Assembly (NCBI GenBank): GCA_013285805.1
Contig: JABDGY010000011.1
Coordinates: forward strand, 1 to 53,080
Source of the DNA: Bacteroidota bacterium
Lineage (GTDB): Bacteria > Bacteroidota > Bacteroidia > JABEUT01
Reading direction: 5' to 3'
DNA: 53,080 nucleotides
This document shows, piece after piece, positions 8,379 through 17,379 of this stretch; the first letter of the stretch is position 1; each line of letters starts with the position of its first letter. The notes beneath the pieces were generated by a model. That model had not been told where the DNA came from. It was given only the letters and a program-made list of their open reading frames with translations, and made no database searches. The position numbers were made by a program, and so were the translations under genes.

Positions 8379-9680
8379 ATGTTATCAAGACGCGAATTTC
8401 TGGGCAAATCGGCACTTACTGCCGGCTTTCTTTCGTTGGCCCCGTTAAGTAAATTGCTGGCCAGCGAAAAATATAAGAATAATCAAAAACTTTCACCTTC
8501 CGAGGCCGCTTCCGATGAAGATTTCTGGTCGTGGGTAAGGGAATGTTACGATGTATCGGGTAACTGGATATACCTGAATAATGCGGGTATAAACCCTCAA
8601 CCAAGAAGTGTGCAGGAAGCTACTATTGAGAATTACAAGTTTAGTAATGAGGCGCCTTCATATACCATGTGGCGGGTAATTGATGAAGGAAGAGAGCCTT
8701 TACGTACTAAGCTGGCTGAATTGTCGGGTTGCAGTGCTGAAGAAATTGCCATTAACCGTAATTCGACTGAGGGGCTTAATACTATAATATTCGGCCTTAA
8801 CCTTAAGGCAGGCGACGAAGTTGTGCTTAGCAAGTTCGACTACCCTAATATGATGCATGCCTGGCAGCAGCGTGAAAAGAGAGATGGCATTAAACTGGTG
8901 TGGATTGATGAATTTGATTTCCCGGTAGAAGACGACCAAAAGATAGTTGACACCTATGCCAAAGCAATAACAGCAAAAACCAAGATTGTACACATTACCC
9001 ACCTTATTAACTGGGTAGGGCAGGTGGTGCCGGCGCGTAAAATAGCCGATATGGCCCATAGCAAAGGCTGCGAAGTAATTATTGACGGAGCACAATCGTT
9101 TGCCCACCTCGATTTTAAAATACCCGACCTTGGGTGCGATTATTTTGCCACATCGCTGCATAAGTGGCTGGGCGCGCCGTTTGGCTGTGGAATGCTGTAT
9201 ATAAAGAAGGATAAGATTAAGAATGTATGGGCCTTGTTGTCGGCCCCGGAACCCGATGGAGACGATATCCGCAAGTTTGAAAGCCTGGGTACACGTTCAT
9301 TTGCACCCGAAATGGCCATAAGCAACGCTATAGATTTCCATAATGCCATTGGCGGAGCACGTAAGGAAGCAAGGTTGCGTTACCTGAAAGATTACTGGTG
9401 TAATAAATTGAAGGATAACCCCAAAATAAAATTGTATACCTCAATGAATCCGCAATTTGCAGGTACCATAGCCACTTTTGGGGTTGCAGGCTGGACGTCA
9501 GTGGAAATGTATAGAGAGATGTTTGAAAAAAAGAAATTGGTGGTTACCACTATTGAATATGAGAAAGTAAACGGAGTGAGAGTATCACCTAATATATTCA
9601 CTACTACCCGCGAGCTTGATAAGTTGGTAGAAGCAATAAATGAAATTGCTACTACAAATCCGCCAGCCGGTAAAAATTAG
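8379..9680 (+). CDS. Class V aminotransferase (isopenicillin-N epimerase-like) with twin-arginine signal
   Basis: N-terminal SRREFLGKSALTAGFLSLAPLSKLLA (Tat motif); PLP-fold motifs NRNSTEGLNTIIFGL, VIIDGAQSFAHL, DYFATSLHKWLGAPFGCGMLYIKK. Confidence 0.92.
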   Translation: MLSRREFLGKSALTAGFLSLAPLSKLLASEKYKNNQKLSPSEAASDEDFWSWVRECYDVSGNWIYLNNAGINPQPRSVQEATIENYKFSNEAPSYTMWRVIDEGREPLRTKLAELSGCSAEEIAINRNSTEGLNTIIFGLNLKAGDEVVLSKFDYPNMMHAWQQREKRDGIKLVWIDEFDFPVEDDQKIVDTYAKAITAKTKIVHITHLINWVGQVVPARKIADMAHSKGCEVIIDGAQSFAHLDFKIPDLGCDYFATSLHKWLGAPFGCGMLYIKKDKIKNVWALLSAPEPDGDDIRKFESLGTRSFAPEMAISNAIDFHNAIGGARKEARLRYLKDYWCNKLKDNPKIKLYTSMNPQFAGTIATFGVAGWTSVEMYREMFEKKKLVVTTIEYEKVNGVRVSPNIFTTTRELDKLVEAINEIATTNPPAGKN

Positions 9681-9753
9681 GTTTTTGCTTGTTTTTAAGG
9701 AATTTTAACACACCGCACCTTCAGGTCTTCACTATTCCTTCATCCGGCTGCTG

Positions 9754-9761
9754 TAGTTTTG
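9754..9761 (+). promoter_or_regulatory. Candidate Bacteroidota -7 element (TAGTTTTG)
   Basis: TAnnTTTG match 32 nt before the ATG of the Lys-rich peptide gene. Confidence 0.4.
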
Positions 9762-9793
9762 CTTTCATAATAAACAAATAAAATTTAAACGTC

Positions 9794-9979
9794 ATGAAAA
9801 ACTTAAGTTTAATCCTCGCTTCACTGGTTCTGTTTACCGGTGCTTCTTTTGCAAACCCAGTTGTAAAAGCTTCTAAACAAGAAAAGCAAAAAACTGAGAA
9901 GAAAGAAACAAAGAAGACTGAAAAGAAAGAGACCAAGAAGACTGATAAAAAAGCCGGAACTAAAACCGACAAGAAGTAA
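9794..9979 (+). CDS. Small secreted Lys/Thr/Glu-rich repetitive protein (61 aa)
   Basis: Clear signal peptide MKNLSLILASLVLFTGASFA followed by KTEKKETKKTEKKETKKTDKK repeats; own promoter candidate and a terminator just downstream. Confidence 0.75.
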   Translation: MKNLSLILASLVLFTGASFANPVVKASKQEKQKTEKKETKKTEKKETKKTDKKAGTKTDKK

Positions 9980-10011
9980 TCAGCTTCCTTTCAATGCAAC
10001 GTAATAAAAAG

Positions 10012-10037
10012 GCTCTCCCAAACGGGAGGGCTTTTTT
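10012..10037 (+). terminator. Rho-independent terminator
   Basis: GCTCTCCC-AAAC-GGGAGGGC followed by TTTTTT. Confidence 0.9.
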
Positions 10038-10080
10038 ATTGGCCGGCAATTATATCTTTGTCATTCCAATTTTATCCCTG

Positions 10081-12450
10081 GTGAGAAAGTATACCCTGGC
10101 CTTAGTTACATTTTTGTTTACAATAGCGACCGTTTTTGGCGAAGACTTTAATGCCGATTCGTTGAAAAAAGTACTTGTTGGTAATATTCAGGATACTGAC
10201 AGGGTAAATACATTAGTTCATTTATCTACCTGTTACGAGAATTTTAATCCCGATACTTCTTTAACTATTGGCATGCAGGCACTTGCCCTTGCCCGGAAAA
10301 TATCTTGGCAAAAGGGTATGATGGACGCATGGTACGATATAGGCATATTTCATGATATAAAAGGAAAATTTAAGGCAGCTCTTTCTTACGAAGATTCAGC
10401 AAAAGAGGTGGCCCTAAACAATAATTTCAAGGTGAAACTTGCCATGGTATATAATGTTATTGGCAATATACTTTCCGAGGAGAGTGATTATGGTAAATCT
10501 CTGGATTACTATTATAAGGCATTAGCTATAGATAGTAATATAAGTAATAATATGCATAAAGTGGCCGATATATCTAATAACATAGGCCTTGTATATGCCG
10601 AACAGGGAGATTACGTAAAAGCCGAGAAATTTTATTTTAAAGCATTAAAGATATACGATACTGAAAGCAACAAGGACGGAAAGGCTGCTACTGAAGGTAA
10701 TCTGGGTATTATTTACCAGATGCAGGGTAATACCGAAAAGGCAATGAAAAGCTATTTTAATGCCATTGAACTTGATAGCGCTGTTAAGAAAATGGATGCT
10801 GTTGCACTTGACTACGCTAATGTAGGAAACTGTTATGCTATATTGCATAAATATGCCGAAGCGCTTGAATATACATTCAAGGGAATAAAAATGACTATCC
10901 AGGTAGGCGCGTTGGGGAATTTACCCAATGATATTGGTAATGTGGGGTACATACTTGTTGATGTATATGAATATGATTCTGCCCGGGAATTTACATTTAA
11001 GAAAAATGATAAAAATGTAACCATAAAACATGAAGCATTGCTTGATTCAGCACAGCTGTATTTCCGGAAGTCTGCTGAAATGTCTGAAAACGAAAATGAC
11101 AAGCTCAGTCTTGTGTATGCATTGAAAGGACTTGCGGGGTTATATTCCGTTCAGAAAAAATACAATCAATCTATCGCTGCATACAGTCGCGCATTGGAAA
11201 TGGCCGATAGTATGAATCTACTGCAGGAAAGGATGGAGATTTCGCAAGCCCTTGCGCATAATTTAATGAAGGCAGGCCACCATGAGCAGGCTACGAAGTA
11301 TCTTGATGATGTGATAGCACTGAAAGATTCGCTTTTCGGAGAAGAAAAGCAGAAACAAACCGGAAGACTTGAAGCAGGATTTGAATATGATAAAATGCTG
11401 CTTGAGCAAAAGAAGGAAAATGAAAAGGTGCAGGCAGTTGACGCCGAAAGGGAAAAACGTCAGCAATTTGTTATTGCGGGCATAACCATCGGGTTACTTA
11501 CTGTACTTGCATTCCTGTTATTGCTATTCAGGCGGTTTAGAATCACCAATGAACAAAAGAAAGTTATTGAGGAACAGAAGAAAGAAGTAGATGGCGCTTA
11601 CGGGAAATTAAATAACGCGCATCTTGAATTACAGGAAAAGGATAAAGACATTACCGACAGTATAGCCTATGCACGTAAAATACAAAGTGCTATTCTGCCA
11701 TCGGAAGAAGATTTGAAACAATCGCTGGGTGAATATTTTGTGTTATACAAGCCACGCGATGTAGTAAGCGGCGATTTTTACTGGTGTTACAATGAAGGTA
11801 ACAAAGTAATTTTTGCCGTTGTAGATTGTACGGGCCATGGTGTTCCCGGCGCATTTATGAGTATGATTGGCAATAGTTTGCTTAACCAGGTGGTTATTGA
11901 AAACCATATTGATAATGCAGCAGAAATACTTAATAGCGTAAGAGGTAATTTAATAAAGCAGTTGCAACAAAGAGGTGAAGCTGTGTCGCGCGATGGTATG
12001 GATATGGCAGTTTGCATTTGGGATAAAGGGAATAATATGCTCGAATACGCGGGGGCGAATAACGCATTATATTTAGTAAGGAGTGGAATTAATACTAACA
12101 TTACCGGCACTAATAAACTCAGGCCGCATGGTGGTAGTTTATTGGAGGTATTGCCTGATAAGCAACCTATAGGGTACCAGGAAGGCAAAATGGAATCGTT
12201 ATTTACTGCTTATAGCATACAACTTCAGAAAGGCGACTGCATATTTATTGCTTCCGACGGGTATCATGACCAGTTCGGTGGTGAAAGGAACAAGAAATTT
12301 ACTTCACGCGCTTTTCGCGACCTGCTGGCATCTTTAACCAATAAATCGGTTACAGAGCAGAAAGAAATTCTGAATACTACTATTGAGAAGTGGAAAAGAG
12401 ACTATGCCCAGACCGATGATATATGCGTGCTAGGGGTCAGGATTTCTTAG
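10081..12450 (+). CDS. TPR-repeat sensor with TM segment and C-terminal SpoIIE/PP2C-type phosphatase
   Basis: GTG start at 10081 gives a signal peptide (VRKYTLALVTFLFTIATVFG); TPR repeats; TM FVIAGITIGLLTVLAFLLLLF; SpoIIE motifs GDFYWCYNEGNKVIFAVVDCTGHGVPGAFMSMIG and ASDGYHDQFGG. Confidence 0.92.
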   Translation: MRKYTLALVTFLFTIATVFGEDFNADSLKKVLVGNIQDTDRVNTLVHLSTCYENFNPDTSLTIGMQALALARKISWQKGMMDAWYDIGIFHDIKGKFKAALSYEDSAKEVALNNNFKVKLAMVYNVIGNILSEESDYGKSLDYYYKALAIDSNISNNMHKVADISNNIGLVYAEQGDYVKAEKFYFKALKIYDTESNKDGKAATEGNLGIIYQMQGNTEKAMKSYFNAIELDSAVKKMDAVALDYANVGNCYAILHKYAEALEYTFKGIKMTIQVGALGNLPNDIGNVGYILVDVYEYDSAREFTFKKNDKNVTIKHEALLDSAQLYFRKSAEMSENENDKLSLVYALKGLAGLYSVQKKYNQSIAAYSRALEMADSMNLLQERMEISQALAHNLMKAGHHEQATKYLDDVIALKDSLFGEEKQKQTGRLEAGFEYDKMLLEQKKENEKVQAVDAEREKRQQFVIAGITIGLLTVLAFLLLLFRRFRITNEQKKVIEEQKKEVDGAYGKLNNAHLELQEKDKDITDSIAYARKIQSAILPSEEDLKQSLGEYFVLYKPRDVVSGDFYWCYNEGNKVIFAVVDCTGHGVPGAFMSMIGNSLLNQVVIENHIDNAAEILNSVRGNLIKQLQQRGEAVSRDGMDMAVCIWDKGNNMLEYAGANNALYLVRSGINTNITGTNKLRPHGGSLLEVLPDKQPIGYQEGKMESLFTAYSIQLQKGDCIFIASDGYHDQFGGERNKKFTSRAFRDLLASLTNKSVTEQKEILNTTIEKWKRDYAQTDDICVLGVRIS

Positions 12451-13654
12451 GCAATTTAAAATAACCTTTATCGTAGGCTTCGCAATATTGTTTGTGATAT
12501 TTAATTGTGGCGTCAAGAGTCTGCTTCGAATATTCCATTAGTGTTTTTTCAAACTGGTTTCTTCTTTTTGCAAAGCGAATTAAATCGTCGGCTATAGCAG
12601 AACCATCGCGTCCCGCACTTCTTAAATTGCTCCAGGCGCAAATGGTGGCCATATCTTCCAGTATGTTTTTCAGCTTTTTAGTATTGCCTTTAAACATAAT
12701 GTAATCAATCCTATCAGCCGAAGGTTGCAGTTCTTTCAAAATAAAATTCTTTTTGCCTATATCAATGCTTGCCAATAATGCGGGCGGTGCCGATAGTGTT
12801 CGTTTCTGAACTTCAACTATTCGTTCAGCTTCGCTTTTCCAGGCAGGCTGCTTTACTTTAACATGCTTGCCCAAACATGATGCCAGGGTTTGCTTTAAAT
12901 CGAGAAGGAAATACCCATCGGGCCCACCGCGGCCCTTAACTAAAACGGCATACCTACTAAGCCCAAGGCTCGATGTTCCTGCAATGCGGAAGAGAACATC
13001 TTTCACTTTATAGAAATCGGGGTTACCTGTTCCCTTTGCCCATTTAAAAATATGTTGTGCTACTTTATCTTTTTCCTTTTGCGGAATAGGCAAAGTATGT
13101 TTGTAATCTGTAATCAACTTTAACTCACCTTTCTTCTCAACGGTTCTCTTTTTCAAAAAATCTATTCTTTTTCTCGATTGCACTTTTTCTAAAAAGCGTT
13201 TCATTACCCCGCGAGAAGTTTCACTTTCCAGTACACGTATATAGCCATCGGCCATGGTTGTGAAGTATCTGTCGGTAAAGGCTTTGCATAAATTATCGGC
13301 ATCGGCTTTACTAAGCTTCAGGTTATCCGATGAAACATATATACTTGTCAGTAATCTTGTTACATCAATAAGCACAGGGCCTAAAAGGCATTCATCAAAA
13401 TCGTTTACGCCGAAATAAGTTATACGATTATCGCCTTTGTAGCTGCCCAGGTTTTCAAGGTGCAAATCGCCGCAGAGCCATACGTTAGGTGAGTTATATA
13501 GAAATGAATTGGCAGGAATATCGTCATACAGCATATGAGGAATGGCACGATAAAAGCGGTACCTGTCTTCATACATGGCCTTGTACTTCATGGCCAGCAA
13601 TTCAGGAAGGCGGCCACTGTTGTAATTCTTTATTTTCTCCGCTACTGTATTCAT
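12437..13654 (-). CDS. DUF2252 family protein
   Basis: MLYDDIPANSFLYNSPNVWLCGDLHLENLGSYKGDNRITYFGVNDFDECLLGPVLIDVTRLLTS is the DUF2252 core. Confidence 0.88.
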   Translation of the reverse strand: MNTVAEKIKNYNSGRLPELLAMKYKAMYEDRYRFYRAIPHMLYDDIPANSFLYNSPNVWLCGDLHLENLGSYKGDNRITYFGVNDFDECLLGPVLIDVTRLLTSIYVSSDNLKLSKADADNLCKAFTDRYFTTMADGYIRVLESETSRGVMKRFLEKVQSRKRIDFLKKRTVEKKGELKLITDYKHTLPIPQKEKDKVAQHIFKWAKGTGNPDFYKVKDVLFRIAGTSSLGLSRYAVLVKGRGGPDGYFLLDLKQTLASCLGKHVKVKQPAWKSEAERIVEVQKRTLSAPPALLASIDIGKKNFILKELQPSADRIDYIMFKGNTKKLKNILEDMATICAWSNLRSAGRDGSAIADDLIRFAKRRNQFEKTLMEYSKQTLDATIKYHKQYCEAYDKGYFKLPKKS

Positions 13655-13658
13655 GGGG

Positions 13659-15158
13659 TTAATTATTATCGGTGAATAACTGGCTGCCTGGTACTACCTG
13701 TTTATATTGGTGTGCGCTCGACCAAAGTAAAACAATTGTGGCTTTATTTTGCAATTTATTGTGATATTCTACTTTCAGCTTATATTTCTTACCTGCCACC
13801 AAATTTACCTGCACAGATTTTTCTTTGTACTTCCCTTTGGCTGTTTTCGGGCCAATTAATAGAGTATCATTTAACCATACGGTCATGTTTTTATCTGCAT
13901 GGGTATAGAAAGTATAGGTTTCTGAATATATTGGTTCAACATAACCACTCCAGCGCACCGAATAGCTTTTACCCGTTACTAATGTATCGTGCCAGGGTGG
14001 GCCGAAACGGTAATTAACTGCCGGATCGGTGCGGGTTTTTGGGGTGCCTTTAAAATCTTCAGTATCGTAATATTCACCTTTAATGCCATTTCCATCACCT
14101 GAAGGAAGAAAATCTGCTTTATACAGGGTGCCTTCCTGCTTAAGTAAGCTGTTTTGCACCCCACCCACAAAATGTTTGTAATCGGGGCTGAAATTTACCA
14201 ACCCGGCCCAACGTTTGTGTCCATTATATTCCGGGTTGCCCGGCTCATTGAAATAAGTTAGCCGCTGTTTAAAGCTGCCATCAGGGCGCATCATCCACCA
14301 GTCGGTTCCTTGTTTGGTTACCATAGTATTGGTCATCCATATTATCCATTTACCGTCAGGGCTGCACAAGGCATGCTCGTTGTAATCGTTGGTGGTTAGC
14401 TTCTTTAAATAGGCTCCGGTAGTGGCATCAATGGTATAAATGCCGCACGACCACCAGAAACGCACACCCATATTGCTGCAGAAAATAATTCGTTTATCAT
14501 CGGCCGTAAAGCCATAGGTTTCATAAAAGGCATCGCCTCCCGGTTCAAAGCTTTTTTCATTTACCAGTTTAGGAATTCCAGATTCAATAACAAAATCAGC
14601 CGTTTTAATAACCCACAAACCAAAAAAACGCCCTTTCTTAGCTACATTGGGTGCAAGTTTCCTTTCTACCCAAACAACATGCTTGCCATCGTGCGAAAAG
14701 TGCGGGCCAATAATGCCGTGGTTATTGTCGCTGGGTATGTTGGTTAATTTATAAGCATGCTTATAGTCGCGTGTCATTGCCCATATATCGGTGTAAGCCC
14801 CAAAACCCGGTATAGCAGGTACTGAACCACCGGGATGCACAGCCTGTTCGGCGACAAAAATTATATACTTGCCTGATGGGTGCCAGTCGGGGCTACCGGT
14901 ATGCCTGTGCGGTATATCAGGATTCAAGGCGCTTATACAGGTATCATTCGTTCCATTTGTGTCGGCAATATGCATTTCATAATATTCGTTGGGTTTTACG
15001 CCCTTCATATCATACACCAGTTTTTTTCCGTCGGGTGAAAAAGATATACCCTCGCCCTGCCGTCGAAATACAGAGACTTTTACTTCCTGGGCAGATAGCG
15101 CAGAGCAAATGAACACTAAAAGTAAAGAGAGATATGACCTGTGGCTCATTAAGGGCAA
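13659..15158 (-). CDS. Secreted TolB/PD40-type beta-propeller protein with C-terminal PA14 domain
   Basis: Signal peptide SLLLVFICSALSAQ; repeated SPDGKKLVYD/SHDGKHVVWV/SPDGKWIIWM blades; PA14-like YRFGPPWHDTLVTGKSYSVRWSGYVEPIYSETYTFYTHADKNMTVWLNDTLLIG. Confidence 0.88.
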   Translation of the reverse strand: MPLMSHRSYLSLLLVFICSALSAQEVKVSVFRRQGEGISFSPDGKKLVYDMKGVKPNEYYEMHIADTNGTNDTCISALNPDIPHRHTGSPDWHPSGKYIIFVAEQAVHPGGSVPAIPGFGAYTDIWAMTRDYKHAYKLTNIPSDNNHGIIGPHFSHDGKHVVWVERKLAPNVAKKGRFFGLWVIKTADFVIESGIPKLVNEKSFEPGGDAFYETYGFTADDKRIIFCSNMGVRFWWSCGIYTIDATTGAYLKKLTTNDYNEHALCSPDGKWIIWMTNTMVTKQGTDWWMMRPDGSFKQRLTYFNEPGNPEYNGHKRWAGLVNFSPDYKHFVGGVQNSLLKQEGTLYKADFLPSGDGNGIKGEYYDTEDFKGTPKTRTDPAVNYRFGPPWHDTLVTGKSYSVRWSGYVEPIYSETYTFYTHADKNMTVWLNDTLLIGPKTAKGKYKEKSVQVNLVAGKKYKLKVEYHNKLQNKATIVLLWSSAHQYKQVVPGSQLFTDNN

Positions 15159-15267
15159 TTAAGACTGTTTTGCGAATTTAACAAAAAGACGTTGGCAAGT
15201 GCCTTGTCCGCACGGGCAAAAGACGATAAATTTCAGTAACTTTGACAATTAAATTTACCTGTAATAA

Positions 15268-16098
15268 GTGAGTAATCGCATTGTAATTGAGGCCGGGGCA
15301 AAAAGTAAGCATTACTGGAGGGATATATGGAATTACCGAGGGCTTTTTTATTTTCTTGCCTGGCGCGACGTTCTTGTGCGCTATAAGCAGGCAGCTATAG
15401 GAATAGGTTGGAGCGTTATAAAACCCCTGCTTACTATAGTGGCTATGTCGTTTTTAGGTTCGCTTTTTGGCTCGGTTATACCGGGAGAAATTCCCAGGGT
15501 GCTTTTTGTGGCTACTGCAACACTTCCGTGGACCTTTTTCGCAACGGCTTTCAGTGAGTCGAGTAATTCGCTTATCAGTAACTCCAATCTTCTTTCCAAG
15601 GTTTATTTCCCAAGGATTATTGTACCTGCCAGCACTATAATTGTCAGCCTGATAGATTTCTTTATCTCGTTTGGTATACTCATTGTAATAATGGTCTTTT
15701 ACAGGTTTGTTCCCGGCTGGAGGATATGCCTGATGCCACTGTTCCTGGTATTAGCACTTATTACCGCTATGGGCACAGGTATTCTTATTTCAGCGCTTAA
15801 TGTGAAGTACCGCGACTTCCGTTACATAGTTGGCTTTATAGTGCAATTCGGGTTATATGCTTCGCCGGTGGCTTTCAGCAGCCAGCAGGTATATGAACAT
15901 TACCCTAACCTGAAATTCATTTATTCGCTTAATCCTATGGTTGGTGTAATTGACGGGTTTAACTGGTGTATGCTGGGCAGAGATGTAACTATATATTTGC
16001 CGGGCTTTATATGCTCATTTGCCATAAGCGTATTGCTACTTGTAGTTGGTATTTGGTACTTCCGAAAAAGTGAACATACATTTGCAGACGTAATTTAA
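15268..16098 (+). CDS. ABC-2 type polysaccharide export permease (Wzm-like)
   Basis: YRGLFYFLAWRDVLVRYKQAAIGIGWSVIKPLLTIVAMSFLGSLFG and KYRDFRYIVGFIVQFGLYASPVAFSSQ are typical of the family. Confidence 0.95.
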   Translation: MSNRIVIEAGAKSKHYWRDIWNYRGLFYFLAWRDVLVRYKQAAIGIGWSVIKPLLTIVAMSFLGSLFGSVIPGEIPRVLFVATATLPWTFFATAFSESSNSLISNSNLLSKVYFPRIIVPASTIIVSLIDFFISFGILIVIMVFYRFVPGWRICLMPLFLVLALITAMGTGILISALNVKYRDFRYIVGFIVQFGLYASPVAFSSQQVYEHYPNLKFIYSLNPMVGVIDGFNWCMLGRDVTIYLPGFICSFAISVLLLVVGIWYFRKSEHTFADVI

Positions 16099-17348
16099 TG
16101 GAACCGATAATTAAAGTTGAGAATTTAGGTAAGAAATATATCCTGCAACACCAGGCCAGGGAAAAGTATGTGGCATTGCGCGATGTGATTACGGATAAGG
16201 CAAAATCGTTGGTGGCGGCTAAAGCTGAGCAGCCCGCACGCGAGGAGTTCTGGGCATTGAAGGATGTTTCATTCGATATTAAACAAGGTGAGCGCATTGG
16301 AATAATAGGGCGTAACGGCGCAGGCAAATCTACCATGCTGAAAATATTCAGCCGTATTACCGAACCTACTGAAGGACGTGTAACGATAGATGGCCGTGTA
16401 AGCAGCTTACTTGAGGTAGGTACTGGGTTCCACCCCGAACTTACCGGGCGGGAAAATGTTTTTTTAAACGGAGCTATACTTGGAATGGGCAAGCGGGAAA
16501 TAGAGGCTAAGTTTGATGAAATAGTGGCATTTGCGGAAGTGGAGAAATTCCTTGATACGCCTGTGAAGAGGTATAGCAGTGGCATGTATGTACGCCTGGC
16601 TTTTGCTGTAGCCGCCCACCTTGAACCCGATATTCTTATTGTTGATGAAGTGCTCGCGGTTGGTGATGCAGCCTTCCAGAAGAAATGCCTGGGGAAAATG
16701 GAGGACGTATCGAAGCATGGGCGTACAGTTATTTTTGTTAGCCATAATATGGCAGCTGTAAGCGCCCTTTGCGATAAAGCTATTGTACTTGAAAAAGGCA
16801 GGCTTAAGGATATAGGCAATACAGAGAAAGTCATCAATGAATATTTGCATGCAGGTAAAAAAAGCACCGGCGGAAACAGGGATGACTCAACTCCTTCGGC
16901 AGGCAGCAAGTTGAAAATAAGAAGCACAAGGGTGATGAATTACGACATGTCTCCGGTTTCAGAATTGAATAATGACCGTAAAGGGTTTATAGAAATAGAA
17001 TTTGAAATTCTGCAGGCAGGGCGGGGATATGATGTGTCGGTACTACTCAACCATTTCCAGTATGGCCCCATTTTCACAAGCTGTGTTAAAGATGTTGATA
17101 CCGGAGCAAGCGATGAAAGGGTTTGGGAGAAAGGGACATACAAGTATTTAATAGAACTGCCTATGAATATTCTGCGCGGGGGAGATTACTCCATTATCGC
17201 CGGCAGCGCTATTCCCAAGGTAGAAGTGTTAGACGAGTTTAAATTCGAGACAACATTTTTTATTTTCGATTCAATAAGCCCGGTTGCAAGAACAACTGAA
17301 GGAAGAAGCGGTGCTATTTTACCTGTAATAGAATGGAAGAGAATATAA
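16098..17348 (+). CDS. ABC transporter ATPase, Wzt-like with C-terminal carbohydrate-binding-type domain
   Basis: Walker A GRNGAGKSTMLK, signature YSSGMYVRLAFAVAAHLEPDILIVDEVLAVGD, plus about 170-aa C-terminal extension. Confidence 0.95.
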   Translation: MEPIIKVENLGKKYILQHQAREKYVALRDVITDKAKSLVAAKAEQPAREEFWALKDVSFDIKQGERIGIIGRNGAGKSTMLKIFSRITEPTEGRVTIDGRVSSLLEVGTGFHPELTGRENVFLNGAILGMGKREIEAKFDEIVAFAEVEKFLDTPVKRYSSGMYVRLAFAVAAHLEPDILIVDEVLAVGDAAFQKKCLGKMEDVSKHGRTVIFVSHNMAAVSALCDKAIVLEKGRLKDIGNTEKVINEYLHAGKKSTGGNRDDSTPSAGSKLKIRSTRVMNYDMSPVSELNNDRKGFIEIEFEILQAGRGYDVSVLLNHFQYGPIFTSCVKDVDTGASDERVWEKGTYKYLIELPMNILRGGDYSIIAGSAIPKVEVLDEFKFETTFFIFDSISPVARTTEGRSGAILPVIEWKRI

Positions 17349-17379
17349 TGGCTCAATAAAACCTGACTGAATTAACCGA

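Noticed and set aside
9721-9972. Reverse ORF MSVLVPAFLSVFLVSFFSVFFVSFFSVF...
   Set aside because: Low-complexity mirror of the Lys-rich repeat on the opposite strand; no supporting promoter or start context.
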